A stretch of 64,000 nucleotides of DNA from Gemmatimonadaceae bacterium. GTDB lineage: Bacteria; Gemmatimonadota; Gemmatimonadetes; Gemmatimonadales; Gemmatimonadaceae. This document shows, in pieces, positions 26,532 to 35,945 of the stretch. Position 1 is the stretch's first letter. Each line of letters starts with the position of its first letter. The stretch covers positions 903,586-967,585 of the forward strand of contig JAHBVS010000001.1 in assembly GCA_019637445.1 (NCBI GenBank), in the 5' to 3' direction. The translations under genes were made by a program, and so were the position numbers. The notes below the pieces were generated by a model that worked only from the letters and a program-made list of their open reading frames with translations, was not told the DNA's origin and ran no database searches.

Positions 26532-27722
26532 TCAGGTGACGGTTGGCGTCAGCGCCGCGAAGGGCTTCCACGCCCCGGTCGCGAGGATATCGTCGATCTC
26601 GTGCACCACGCGATCGACTTCGTCGTCGGTCGAGTAGAAGTGCGGGGCGACGCGGATGCCGGCGCCCGGGCGGTAGTCGATGACCACGTCACGCGTCAGC
26701 AACGCCTGCGCCACTGCCGCGCCGTTGGGGACGTCGAATGCCACCGTGCCGCCGCGCCGCGCCGCATCACGCGGCGCACTCACGCGATACCCGCGCGCAT
26801 CGGCCAACGCAATCAACCGTGCGGTCTGCCGTTCGCTCTTGGCGCGCACGTTGGCCATGCCCGCCGCGGCCACGATGCGCGGGCCCTCGGTGGCCGCGTA
26901 CAGCGCCGGCACCACCGGGGTGCCGCCCAGCCAGCGCTGGATGCCGGGCGCAAAGTCCATGGGCGAGCTGAACGCGAAGGGCCTCGTGTGCGCCTGCCAG
27001 CCGGTGAGCGCAGGGGCGAAGCGTTCGCTCGCGCTCGGGCTCGCGTAGAGGAAGCAACCGCCCGGCCCACCGCACAACCACTTGAGCACACCGCCGGTCA
27101 GGAAATCCACGCCGCTTCGCTTCACGTCCACGGGAATCACGCCGACCGAGTGGTAGGCATCCAGCGAGACGACCGCGCCCACCGCGTGCGCGTACGCACA
27201 GAGCGCGTCCGCATCAATGATGTACGCCGAGCGGAACAGCACGTGTGAGACCGACACCAGGGCCGTGCGCTGGTCGATCGCCGCGTGCAGGCGCTGCTGG
27301 TCGATCGAGATGCCATCGTCGCTGGGCACCACGACCACACGCGCGCCCAGCCTCGGCGCGAGCGCCTCGATGGCGTAGCGGACGCTCGGGAAATCCAGCT
27401 CCGTCATCACCACGGTGTCGCGGGCCTTCGTGAACGGCATCGCCGTGAGGATCTGCGACTGGGCGAGGGTCACGGTCGGCACCATCCCCACCTCGCCCGC
27501 CGACGCCCCGATCAGCGGCGCGATCACATCACCGACCGAGACCGGCATCTCCCACCAACCCTTGGCCCAGGCGCGCACGCCCTCGCTGCGCCAGGCATCG
27601 GCGTAGGCCTGCAGACGTTCAGGCACCGTGCGCGGCATCGCGCCCAAGGAGTTGGACACGAGATACGTGCAGCGCTCGAGGATCGGGAACTCGGCGCGGT
27701 AGCTGAGCAGCGGGTCGGTCAC
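26532..27722 (-). CDS. PLP-dependent aminotransferase class V-fold enzyme, kynureninase-like
   Basis: 396 residues from a GTG at 27722. The N-terminus YLVSNSLGAMPRTVPERLQA matches the kynureninase-type entry strand. The PLP-binding region shows ALVSVSHVLFRSAYIIDADA, then SLDAYHSVGVIPVDVKRSGV. The Schiff-base Lys is in GGVLKWLCGGPGGCFLY. The C-terminal domain ends VAPHFYSTDDEVDRVVHEID. It may be a kynureninase, cysteine desulfurase-like or epimerase-like enzyme; no kynurenine pathway neighbours are present, so only the class is safe. Confidence 0.83.
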   Translation of the reverse strand: MTDPLLSYRAEFPILERCTYLVSNSLGAMPRTVPERLQAYADAWRSEGVRAWAKGWWEMPVSVGDVIAPLIGASAGEVGMVPTVTLAQSQILTAMPFTKARDTVVMTELDFPSVRYAIEALAPRLGARVVVVPSDDGISIDQQRLHAAIDQRTALVSVSHVLFRSAYIIDADALCAYAHAVGAVVSLDAYHSVGVIPVDVKRSGVDFLTGGVLKWLCGGPGGCFLYASPSASERFAPALTGWQAHTRPFAFSSPMDFAPGIQRWLGGTPVVPALYAATEGPRIVAAAGMANVRAKSERQTARLIALADARGYRVSAPRDAARRGGTVAFDVPNGAAVAQALLTRDVVIDYRPGAGIRVAPHFYSTDDEVDRVVHEIDDILATGAWKPFAALTPTVT

Positions 27723-27780
27723 GGCGCGATGGCGATGGTCACGGGATGACGCGGAATCTACGCATCGCAGCCGCGCGTGC

Positions 27781-30700
27781 TCAGTCGTCGAAGTGGCGCT
27801 TGGCCTCCCACCGCGCGAGCGACTGGTAGAGCATTGGGAGCACAAAGAGCGTCAGGAACGTCGCCGTGACAAGCCCGCCGATTACCACGCTGGCGAGCGG
27901 CCGCTGCACCTCCGCGCCCGCGCTCGTCGCCAAGGCCATCGGCACAAAGCCGAGACTGGCCACCAACGCTGTCATCAGCACCGGCCGCAAGCGGTCCACC
28001 GCACCCTCGCGCACCGCGGACTCCAAGTCGCGCCCCTTCTCGCGCAGCGCGTTGATGTGCTCCACCATCACCACGCCGTTCAGCACCGCGATGCCAAACA
28101 GCGCGATGAACCCGATGCTCGCCGAGAGCGAGAGGTTGAGCCCGCGCAACCAGAGTGCCGCAACGCCACCGACGAGCGCGAACGGCACGTTGAGCAGCAC
28201 CAGTCCGGCCTGCGTGACCGACCCGAAGGAGAGAAAGAGCAGCAGGTAGATGATCAACACCACGGCCGGCACCACGAGTGCAAGCCGGCCCAATGCGCGC
28301 GTCTGGTTCTCGTACTGCCCGCCCCACTCGAGGAAGACGCCGGCTGGGATCTGCACCTCGCGCGCCACGCGATCGCGCACCTCCTGCACAAAGCTGCCGA
28401 GGTCGCGCCCGCGCACGTTGGACATCACCAAGGTCCGGCGCTGCGCATCCTCGTGGGCAATCAGCTCCGGGCCCATCACTGTTTCGATCGCCGCGAGCGT
28501 GCCGAGCGGCACGCGTGCGCCGCTGGCCGTGCGCACCGTGATGCGGCGCAGCGACTCAAGATCGTGGCGTGCGTCCTCCGGCAGCCGCACCGCCACGCCG
28601 ATCCGCCGCGGGCCGTCCACGAGTTCCGTGGCGACTTCGACACCGGTGCCGAGGTCCAGCGCCTCCTGCACCTGCGCCACCGTGACGCCGTAGCGCGCGA
28701 GCGCCTCACGGTCCACGGCGACACGGAACTGCCCGCTGCCGTCGGCGATCTCCACCGACACGTCCGCCGCACCCTCCACCTGCGCAACGATGCCACGGAT
28801 GCGTTCGCCCAGTGCCTCGTTCACCTCGCGGTCGGGTCCCACGACCTTGATGCCCAGATCCGTGCGGATGCCACTCTCGGCCTCGTCGAGCCGCATCGCC
28901 AGCGGCTGCGTGAACGCGACCTCGAGCCCTGGGATCACGGCCAACGCCGAGTCCAGCTTCTCCACCAGGCCTTCGTTGTCGTGCGCCGTGACCCACTCGT
29001 CGCGCGGCTTGAGGATCACGTAGGTGTCGCCCTCGAAGAGACCCATCGCCTCGGTGGCGAGATCCGGCCGGCCCTCCTTGGTCACCACGGTGATGACCTC
29101 GGGGAAGCTTCGGATGATGCGCTCGGCTTCCGTGGAGAGCCGGGTCGCCTCCGCCAGCGAGATGCTCGGTAGGCGTCGCGTGGTGATGAGGATGTTGCCC
29201 TCGTCGAGCTTGGGCATGAACTCGGTGCCGATCCAGAGCAGGGAGCCGAGCGCGCCAAGCACCGCGACCGATGCGGCGCCGACGACGGCCCCCTGCCTCG
29301 CCATCGCCCAGGTGAGGGCAGCGCCATAGCGCGCGCGCAGGGTCTCCAGCCAGGCGGCGGGCTTTTCGTGCGCGTGTCGCAACACCATCGCCGACACGCT
29401 GGGCACGAAGGTCAGCGCGAGCAGCAGCGAACCCAGCACCGCCGTCACCACGGTGAAGGCCATGGGTCGGAACATCCGACCTTCCATGCCATCGAGCGTG
29501 AAGATGGGGATGTAGACCGCAACGATGATGGCGACGCCGAAGAGGATCGGTCGCCCGACCTCGGTGGCGGCGGAGAGGAAGATCGTGCGCCGGTCCTCGC
29601 CACTGCCCTGCTCCAATCGTCGGATGAAGTTCTCGACCATCACCACCGAAGCGTCCACGATGAGGCCGAAGTCGAGCGCGCCCAGCGACATCAGGTTGGC
29701 GCCGAACCCGAACAGGTGCATGCCGCCGAAGGCGAACAACATCGACAGCGGGATCACCGACGCGACAATCAACGACGCCCGCCAGTTGCGCAGGAACAGG
29801 AAGAGCACGGCAATGACGAGCAGGCCGCCCTCGATCAGGTTCTTGGTGATCGTCTTGGTCGTGCGGGCGATGAGCTCGGTCTGGTCGTAGAACGGCGTGA
29901 TCATCACGTGCCCGGGCAGGCCCTCGCGAATCTCGTCGAGCCGCGCCCGCACGTCGCGAATGACACGACGCGAGTCGGCGCCCTTGAGCTTGAGCACCAT
30001 GCCGGTGACGACCTCACCCTCGCCGTCCTGCGTGACGGCACCCTGGCGCGGCAGCGCGCCCATCTCCACCCGCGCGATGTCGCGCACGAGCACCGGCGCA
30101 CCACCACGCGTGGCGACCACCATGCGCTCGATCTCGGCCAGCGACTCCGCGCGGCCCATGCCACGGATGGTGAAGCGTTCGCCGGCCGACTCCACGTAGG
30201 CGCCACCGAAGGTGCGGTTGTTGGCGTCGAGCGCCGCGTGCAGGTCGGACAGCGTGAGGTCGCGCGCGGCGAGGCGGGCCGGATCGGCCAGCACCTGCAC
30301 CTGCTCGATGAAGCCGCCCCAGGAGTTCACCTCCGAGACGCCCGTCACGGTGCGCAGGCGCGGCCGGATGGTGTAGTCGTGCAGCGTCTTGAGTTCGGCC
30401 AGCGACATGGAGTCGCTGGTGACCGTGTACTGGTAGAGCTCGCCCATCGGCGTGCTGACCGGGCCCAGCGAGGGCTCGATTCCCGCAGGCAGCGCGCCCT
30501 TGGCGTCGGCGAGCCGCTGCTGCACCAACGTGCGCGCGAAGTACACGTCCACGCGGTCGGGGAACGACACCGTCACCAACGAGAGGCCGAGCTTGGACAC
30601 CGAGCGCACGTTCTCGGCGTCCTGAATGCCCATCAGCGAGGACTCGACCGGATACGTGACCAGGCGTTCGACGTCCTCTGGCGGCATGCCGGGCGCCGAG

Positions 30701-30849
30701 GTGATCACCTCGACCCGCGTGCCCGTCAGGTCCGGGTAGGCATCGAAGGGGATGTGCGTGAGCGCGTAGAAGCCGAACGCCGCGATGGTCGCGACGCCAC
30801 CGAGGACGAAGAACCGCTGGTGGAGCGCAAAATCAACGAGGCGTCTCAA
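27781..30849 (-). CDS. Heavy-metal efflux RND pump (CusA/CzcA family)
   Basis: 1022 residues, typical of HME-RND inner-membrane proton antiporters: TM1 at the N-terminus followed by IPFDAYPDLTGTRVEVIT, the porter domains, and TM4 with DFGLIVDASVVMVENFIRRL bearing the charged residues of the proton relay. The second half repeats the fold (VLIIYLLLFLSFGSVTQAGL, ASIGFIALFGIAVLNGVVMV). It starts with TTG at 30849, overlapping the adaptor stop (TTGA). Substrate is probably Cu/Ag or Zn/Co/Cd divalent cations; the sequence alone does not decide. Confidence 0.93.
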   Translation of the reverse strand: MRRLVDFALHQRFFVLGGVATIAAFGFYALTHIPFDAYPDLTGTRVEVITSAPGMPPEDVERLVTYPVESSLMGIQDAENVRSVSKLGLSLVTVSFPDRVDVYFARTLVQQRLADAKGALPAGIEPSLGPVSTPMGELYQYTVTSDSMSLAELKTLHDYTIRPRLRTVTGVSEVNSWGGFIEQVQVLADPARLAARDLTLSDLHAALDANNRTFGGAYVESAGERFTIRGMGRAESLAEIERMVVATRGGAPVLVRDIARVEMGALPRQGAVTQDGEGEVVTGMVLKLKGADSRRVIRDVRARLDEIREGLPGHVMITPFYDQTELIARTTKTITKNLIEGGLLVIAVLFLFLRNWRASLIVASVIPLSMLFAFGGMHLFGFGANLMSLGALDFGLIVDASVVMVENFIRRLEQGSGEDRRTIFLSAATEVGRPILFGVAIIVAVYIPIFTLDGMEGRMFRPMAFTVVTAVLGSLLLALTFVPSVSAMVLRHAHEKPAAWLETLRARYGAALTWAMARQGAVVGAASVAVLGALGSLLWIGTEFMPKLDEGNILITTRRLPSISLAEATRLSTEAERIIRSFPEVITVVTKEGRPDLATEAMGLFEGDTYVILKPRDEWVTAHDNEGLVEKLDSALAVIPGLEVAFTQPLAMRLDEAESGIRTDLGIKVVGPDREVNEALGERIRGIVAQVEGAADVSVEIADGSGQFRVAVDREALARYGVTVAQVQEALDLGTGVEVATELVDGPRRIGVAVRLPEDARHDLESLRRITVRTASGARVPLGTLAAIETVMGPELIAHEDAQRRTLVMSNVRGRDLGSFVQEVRDRVAREVQIPAGVFLEWGGQYENQTRALGRLALVVPAVVLIIYLLLFLSFGSVTQAGLVLLNVPFALVGGVAALWLRGLNLSLSASIGFIALFGIAVLNGVVMVEHINALREKGRDLESAVREGAVDRLRPVLMTALVASLGFVPMALATSAGAEVQRPLASVVIGGLVTATFLTLFVLPMLYQSLARWEAKRHFDD

Positions 30850-32048
30850 TGCCCGTCGCCTCCCTCACCGCCGGCCTTCCGCTTGGCGATCTCCGCCTTG
30901 CCGACCGCGGCGCCCTGCACCAACACCGAGTCGCCGACGCCAAGCCCAGCCAGGATCTCCGTGCGCAGGCTGCTGCGCCGGCCCACGCGCACGGGGACGG
31001 CCTCCAACAGCATGCCCTCGCCCAACCGCGCGGCGCGTACGACGACGGTGTCGCCCTCGTACAGCTGCACCGACTCATTGGGCACGCTGAGCACGCTGCC
31101 CTCGGCGGCGCCCAACAGCTCGGCGTCCGCCGTCATCTCCGCGCGCAGCAGGCGCTGGGACTCGCCCGACGCCCGCGCCCAAGCCTCGATGGCGCGGCTC
31201 ATCGAATCCACCACCGGCGACACACGCGTGATCCGCGCGGCGAAGTAGCGACCGGGAAATGCGGGGACTGTGAAGCGCACGTCCTCGCCCACGCGCACCT
31301 GGGAGGACGCGACTTCGGGGAGCTGCAGCAGCAAGCCGAGTCCGACATCGCGCGCGACGGTCACCAGTGGTTGTCCGACCAGCACCACCTGCCCCGGTTG
31401 AGCCTGTCGCGCCGTGAGCACGCCGTCGAACGGCGCACGATGCAACGCGGCATGCTCATCGGTGCCGGGCGGCGTGCCGTCGCCAACCAAGTGCTCCACA
31501 AAGGCCAGCGCCCGATCGCGCTCGGCGTGGGCGGCCTCGCGCGAGGCGACGGCCGACGCGCGCGCCGCGCGCGCGCGCTCAACGTCCGCCACGGACACGG
31601 CCTTGGCCGCCAGCAGGCGCTCCGCCCGCTCGGCTGCCGACACGGCCACCGCGGCGGCGGAGTCCGCGCTGATGGCGGCGGCGACGGCGGCGACCGCTTG
31701 CTGTCGCGCATCCATCACCTCGTGCGAATGCACGACGACAATGATCTCTCCCTCGCGAACGCGGTCGCCGGGTGCGTGGCGCACCTCCAGCACGCGCCCT
31801 TCGACGATGCTGCCCAAGGGCTGCACCGCCGACGGGTCGTGCGTCACTCGCGCGGGCACCCGCCAAGCTTCGCGCCACGGCGCCGACTCGGCGGCGGCCA
31901 GCGTGAAGCCCCCGATGCGCACGGCATCCGCGGAGAGCAAGGCGGTGTCCGGCGCCACCGCCATCATCTCCTCCTGCGGCGGCGCATCGCCACCGCAGGC
32001 GACGAAGGCGAGTGGCAGCAACAGGGGCAAGAGTCGAACTGCGGTCAT
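30846..32048 (-). CDS. RND efflux periplasmic adaptor lipoprotein (CusB/CzcB-like)
   Basis: 400 residues with a lipoprotein signal (LLPLAFVACGGD, acylated Cys at the lipobox). The order is: membrane-proximal barrel half and lipoyl half (LGSIVEGRVLEVRHAPGDRV), a long alpha hairpin rich in Ala (about residues 115-185), the second lipoyl half (APFDGVLTARQAQPGQVVLV), then the beta-barrel. Together with the TolC-like protein and the pump it forms a tripartite export channel. The ATG at 32048 shares bases with the preceding stop (TGATG); an in-frame GTG one codon earlier is also possible. Confidence 0.91.
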   Translation of the reverse strand: MTAVRLLPLLLPLAFVACGGDAPPQEEMMAVAPDTALLSADAVRIGGFTLAAAESAPWREAWRVPARVTHDPSAVQPLGSIVEGRVLEVRHAPGDRVREGEIIVVVHSHEVMDARQQAVAAVAAAISADSAAAVAVSAAERAERLLAAKAVSVADVERARAARASAVASREAAHAERDRALAFVEHLVGDGTPPGTDEHAALHRAPFDGVLTARQAQPGQVVLVGQPLVTVARDVGLGLLLQLPEVASSQVRVGEDVRFTVPAFPGRYFAARITRVSPVVDSMSRAIEAWARASGESQRLLRAEMTADAELLGAAEGSVLSVPNESVQLYEGDTVVVRAARLGEGMLLEAVPVRVGRRSSLRTEILAGLGVGDSVLVQGAAVGKAEIAKRKAGGEGGDGH

Positions 32049-33286
32049 CACGGCATCTCCACGGGGGACGCGCCGAGGGCGCGACGGAGGTCAAGGCGTA
32101 CCAGCGCGCGGTCGGCGAGCGCACGCAGCGTGGCGAGACGAAGGTCGGTCACGGCGCGCAGCGCCTCGAGGGTTTCGGTGAGCGTGGCGGCGCCTTCGCG
32201 GTACGACGCCTCGGCGGCCGCCGCGACTTCGTCGGCCTGGGCCAGCCGCGTGGCGTCGAGTCCGCCGAGGGCGTCGTCCATCGCGCGCGCCGCGACGAGG
32301 GCAGCGCGGACATCGGCGCTGGCGCGTAGCTCGGTGGCACGGCGGTCGGCGTCGGCGAGCAGCCACTCGCCGAAGGCACGTTCGCGCGCGCCGCCGTTGG
32401 CGTTAAGCAGCGGCGGTGTGAGGATCACGCCGAACTGCGCGGTGGAGTAGCCACCGGTACCCTTGTAGCCACCGGAGAGCCCGACATCGGGCAGCGTGTT
32501 GCGACGCTCCGCCGTGCGGCGGCGCTCGGCTTCCTCGGCGGCGGCGCGCGCGGCGAGCACGTCGGGCCGACTGGCCAGCGCCTCGTCCATCGCGGCGGCG
32601 TCGCCCGGCAGGCTGGCGGTGGCCACGGCGAAGTCCGGCGCGCCGAGTACGAGCGCTGCCGGATCGTCGAGGCCGAGCAGCGCGGCGAGGCTGCCGCGGC
32701 TGCGTGCCTCGTGGGCCACGGCGGTCGCGGCGGCGTAGGCGGCGCGATCCGCCTCGAGCCGCGTGCGAAGCGCCGCCGCCTCGGCCACTGCGCCCTCGGC
32801 GGCACGCAGGGAATCGAAGCGCGCGAGTTCACTGAATCGCTCGGACTGCGCGCGCGCGGCACGCAACTGCTCGCCGGCGACCCACGCCTCCCACCACGCA
32901 CGCGCCGCGCCGTGCTGCGCGCCGCGGATGACGGCCAGTGAGTCGGCATCGGCGCGCGTGCGCGCCGCAGCCAGCGCATCGCGCAGCGCGAAGCGGCGCC
33001 CGGTCACACTCACCGGCAGCGTGAGCGTGATGAAGTCGTCGTAGGGGATCGGCGCGCCTTCGTTCTCGCGCCGGATCTCAAGCATCGGGTTGGCGAACTG
33101 CGCATCGGCGCGGGCCCGCCCGACGATGACGGCGCGTGTGCCTGCCGCGGCCTGGGCGGCGGGGCCGAGCGTCGCGGCCCGTTCGACCGCCTGCGTAAGT
33201 GTCAGCGGCTCCTGCGCAGCGACACCCTCAGGTAGTACGAGGGCAAGCAGCGCGAGCGCCAGCAACGAAGAGTGTGGTCGTGGCAT
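32048..33286 (-). CDS. TolC-family outer membrane efflux protein
   Basis: 412 residues with a signal peptide (MPRPHSSLLALALLALVL, cleavage near VAAQ). Two internally repeated Ala-rich helical halves are typical of the OEP fold: TLTQAVERAATLGPAAQAAA starts the first; SRPDVLAARAAAEEAERRRT starts the second. The barrel strand FGVILTPPLLNANGGARERA is conserved in CusC/CzcC relatives. First gene of the three-gene efflux set, with translational overlap to the adaptor. Confidence 0.9.
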   Translation of the reverse strand: MPRPHSSLLALALLALVLPEGVAAQEPLTLTQAVERAATLGPAAQAAAGTRAVIVGRARADAQFANPMLEIRRENEGAPIPYDDFITLTLPVSVTGRRFALRDALAAARTRADADSLAVIRGAQHGAARAWWEAWVAGEQLRAARAQSERFSELARFDSLRAAEGAVAEAAALRTRLEADRAAYAAATAVAHEARSRGSLAALLGLDDPAALVLGAPDFAVATASLPGDAAAMDEALASRPDVLAARAAAEEAERRRTAERRNTLPDVGLSGGYKGTGGYSTAQFGVILTPPLLNANGGARERAFGEWLLADADRRATELRASADVRAALVAARAMDDALGGLDATRLAQADEVAAAAEASYREGAATLTETLEALRAVTDLRLATLRALADRALVRLDLRRALGASPVEMP

Positions 33287-33338
33287 TGCCGGCAAGCTAT
33301 TCCCGGCAGATGAACCCACGATGAACACGCCAGGCGCG

Positions 33339-33836
33339 CTACCGCGCGGGCTCGAACACCCCGAGCTCGCGGTTCTTGCGCACGTTGTCCCAAGGGAAGC
33401 AACGACCATTCATCGCCACGTACACACCGGCCGGCAAGGCCTGCGCAAACGACAGCGCGCTGCCGAGGTTGAACAGCCCATCCGAGCTGCCGAACGCAAA
33501 CGGGATCATCGCGCCGGTAATCACGATGGTCTTGTCGAGGCCGGCGGCGGCCAGCACCCGCGCCGTCTCGACCATGGTGTCCGTGCCGTGCGTGACCACC
33601 AGGTGTCGCTCGCTGCAGTCGCGGGCAGCGGCCACGATGCGCGCGCGATCGTCGTCGCTGAGGTCCAGCGAATCCTTGAGCATCAGCACCTCGACTTCGA
33701 GCGGCAGGCGACAGCGCCCGCGGGCCAGCACGGCGGGTACGTTCGTCTCGTGGAAGGCGAGCGTGCCGCTCAGCTCGTCGTAGTGCTTGTCGAAGGTGCC
33801 TCCGGTGACGAGGAGGCGGATGGTCGGTGCAGGCAT
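33339..33836 (-). CDS. Asparaginase N-terminal-domain protein (half-length)
   Basis: About 165 residues equal to the N-terminal domain of type I/II L-asparaginase. It carries the first catalytic Thr motif TGGTFDK (residues 11-17), the second motif THGTDTMVETARVL (Thr-Asp of the HGTDT box), and a Lys-bearing helix ending DKTIVITGAMIP. The C-terminal domain (about 150 residues) that completes the active site between subunits is absent, and the stop is clean. Short asparaginase-domain proteins of this size exist as a family, so this is probably not a broken gene. A GTG at 33851 is an alternative start. It sits between the two-component system and the metal efflux genes. Confidence 0.83.
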   Translation of the reverse strand: MPAPTIRLLVTGGTFDKHYDELSGTLAFHETNVPAVLARGRCRLPLEVEVLMLKDSLDLSDDDRARIVAAARDCSERHLVVTHGTDTMVETARVLAAAGLDKTIVITGAMIPFAFGSSDGLFNLGSALSFAQALPAGVYVAMNGRCFPWDNVRKNRELGVFEPAR

Positions 33837-33876
33837 CGGGTGGCTGGACACGGTGCTCGGAATCTACGGTAAGCCG

Positions 33877-35208
33877 TCAGGCCGGCGGAAAGTGCACGTT
33901 GGCCACGGTGCCTCGCGGTGCGCGCGGCCTGAGCGCGATCTCTGCCCCGTGGCGCTGCGCGATCGCCTGCGCGATGGCGAGGCCGAGGCCGCTGCCGTCC
34001 GGCGCCTGCTGCCGGGCCGCGGCGCCGCGGAAGAAGCGTTCGAACAGGCGCGGGCGTTCCGCCTCCGGGATGCCGATGCCCTCGTCCTCGACCGTCAACT
34101 GCGGCCGCAGGCCGTCCGCCGAGACGCGCACGAGCACGCTGCCACCAGCCGGCGAGTAGCGAATGGCGTTGTCCACCAGCACGCCCACGAGGCGGCGCAG
34201 CGAGAGCGGATCCAACTGCGCGGGGACTTCCTGGGGCACGTCGAGTCGGAGCGCGACGCCCTGACGCCGCGCGAAGGGCTCGAAGGCGCGCACGACCTCC
34301 GCCACTTCGTCGTCGAGGAACCCCGGTTGCAGGTCGACCACCGCCTGCCCCGCGTCGGCGCGCGCCAGCTCCATGAGCTCGTCGACCAACCGCGACATAG
34401 TCTCCAGCTCCTGCTGCGTGCGCTCGAGGGCCTCGCGGTCGTCGCCACCGCCGGAGGTCGAGAGCGCCAGTTCGCCGGCACCGCGGGCCCGGGCAATGGG
34501 CGTGCGCAGCTCGTGCGCCGCGTCGGCCAGGAAGCGGCGTTGGTGCGTGAGGGCTCCGTCGAGGCGATCCAACAACGCGTTGAAGCGTGCCCCGAGCCGG
34601 CCGAGTTCGTCGTCGGGCACGGCAACAGGGATGCGCCCGCTGGCGGTCGCCGAGATGCGGTCCGCGGCATCGGCCATTGCCGCCACCGGCCGCAACGTCC
34701 GGCCGGTGAGCACCCAGCCGGCCGTCACCGCGAGCAGCAGCGCCACCGGCAGGGCGAGCAGCGCCCAGCGATCCACGGCCCGGAGCTGCGCGGCGAGCGG
34801 CGCGGCCGTGGCCTCGAGTTCGATGGTCCACCCCGGCGCGAGCTCGCGGTCGAGTGGGGCCGTGATCTTCCGCAGTGGTGGATCAAGCGTCGGCAGTGGT
34901 AGCGGGCGCGAGCCGGGCGGCGGCACGAAGGCTGCGCCGTCGGGCCTGAGGAAGCGCAGCCGGCGGTCGGGCATCGCGAGTTCGCCGCTGATGTGCACGA
35001 GCGTGGCCTCGACGTGCCGGTATTCCTGCACCTCCACGCGGAAGAATCCACGCACCAGCGAGAGTGCGGTGTCCTGTGAACGCGAGAACTCCGCTTCCAG
35101 CGAGCCGCGAATCAGCCCGCGGGCCACCAACGCGCCGCCCAGGAGCAGCACGAGGATAGACGTGGCGTACCAGCCCGTGAGCCGCAGGCGGATGCTCGAA
35201 CCGGCCAC
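33877..35208 (-). CDS. Sensor histidine kinase
   Basis: 443 residues. TM1 is about residues 14-33, a short periplasmic sensor spans about 35-147, TM2 about 148-168, then a HAMP domain (TLRPVAAMADAADRIS). The HisKA helix carries H232 (DAAHELRTPIARARG). The ATPase domain shows the N box (LVDNAIRYSPAGG), G1 (VEDEGIGIPEAERPRLFERF) and G2 (DGSGLGLAIAQAIAQRHG). Pairs with the response regulator 2 nt upstream. By position (head of an HME-RND operon) it resembles CusS/CzcS metal sensors. GTG start. Confidence 0.92.
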   Translation of the reverse strand: MAGSSIRLRLTGWYATSILVLLLGGALVARGLIRGSLEAEFSRSQDTALSLVRGFFRVEVQEYRHVEATLVHISGELAMPDRRLRFLRPDGAAFVPPPGSRPLPLPTLDPPLRKITAPLDRELAPGWTIELEATAAPLAAQLRAVDRWALLALPVALLLAVTAGWVLTGRTLRPVAAMADAADRISATASGRIPVAVPDDELGRLGARFNALLDRLDGALTHQRRFLADAAHELRTPIARARGAGELALSTSGGGDDREALERTQQELETMSRLVDELMELARADAGQAVVDLQPGFLDDEVAEVVRAFEPFARRQGVALRLDVPQEVPAQLDPLSLRRLVGVLVDNAIRYSPAGGSVLVRVSADGLRPQLTVEDEGIGIPEAERPRLFERFFRGAAARQQAPDGSGLGLAIAQAIAQRHGAEIALRPRAPRGTVANVHFPPA

Positions 35209-35210
35209 GC

Positions 35211-35909
35211 TCAGCGCCCCTCGCCGGCGGCGGCCGGCGTGTCGGACGCGAGGCGATACCCCGCCCCACGCATCGTCTCGACCATTGGCGGCTCGCCGGG
35301 CGCGTCGATCTTCTTTCGCAAGCGGCCCACGTACACATCGATCACGTTGCTCAGCGGGTCGTAGTTGTCGTCCCAGGCGTGCGCGCTGATCTGTTCGCGC
35401 GTGAGGACGGCGCCGGGATGCCGCATCAGCACCTCGAGCACGGCGAACTCCTTAGCCGTGAGCGGGATCTCGCGCGTGCCGCGCCGGGCGAGGCGGGTGG
35501 CGGTGTCCAGCGACAGCGATCCAATGTGTAGCACCGTCGGCAGGGACTCGGCCGGCCGGCGCAACACCGCCCGCAGGCGCGCCAGCAGTTCTCCCAGCGC
35601 GTAGGGTTTGACGATATAATCGTCGGCGCCGGTATCGAGGCCTTCGATGCGGTCGTCCACCGCATCGCGGGCGGTGGCCATGACGATGCGCATGGGATGT
35701 CCGGCGGCGCGGAGTCGGCGGCAGACTTCGAGCCCGTTCATGTCCGGCAATCCGAGGTCGAGCACGGCCGCGTCGTACGTGGCGCGCTCGGCCAGGCGCA
35801 GGGCCGTGGCACCGTCGGCGGCGTGGTCCACCGCGAAGCCGGCGGCACGCAGGAACCGGTCGGCCGTGTCGGCCATCCGGGGGTCGTCTTCCACGAGGAG
35901 CAGTCGCAT
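35211..35909 (-). CDS. OmpR/PhoB-family response regulator
   Basis: 232 residues: receiver domain with acidic pair E7/D8/D9, phospho-acceptor D51 (AAVLDLGLPDMNG) and K101 (IVKPYALGELLARL), followed by a winged-helix DNA-binding domain (TAKEFAVLEVLMRHPGAVLT, NVIDVYVGRLRKKID, RGAGYRLASD). Its ATG at 35909 is only 36 bp from the divergent patatin gene. Likely controls the downstream efflux operon in response to the cognate kinase. Confidence 0.94.
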   Translation of the reverse strand: MRLLLVEDDPRMADTADRFLRAAGFAVDHAADGATALRLAERATYDAAVLDLGLPDMNGLEVCRRLRAAGHPMRIVMATARDAVDDRIEGLDTGADDYIVKPYALGELLARLRAVLRRPAESLPTVLHIGSLSLDTATRLARRGTREIPLTAKEFAVLEVLMRHPGAVLTREQISAHAWDDNYDPLSNVIDVYVGRLRKKIDAPGEPPMVETMRGAGYRLASDTPAAAGEGR

Positions 35910-35945
35910 CCTGACGCCAATCTACGCGCCGCGGCGCGAGGCACG

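Noticed and set aside
33339-33836. Asparaginase as a frameshifted full-length gene
   Set aside because: No C-terminal asparaginase domain was recognised in any frame of the 500 bp that follow, which are explained by tolC, and short asparaginase-domain proteins are known.
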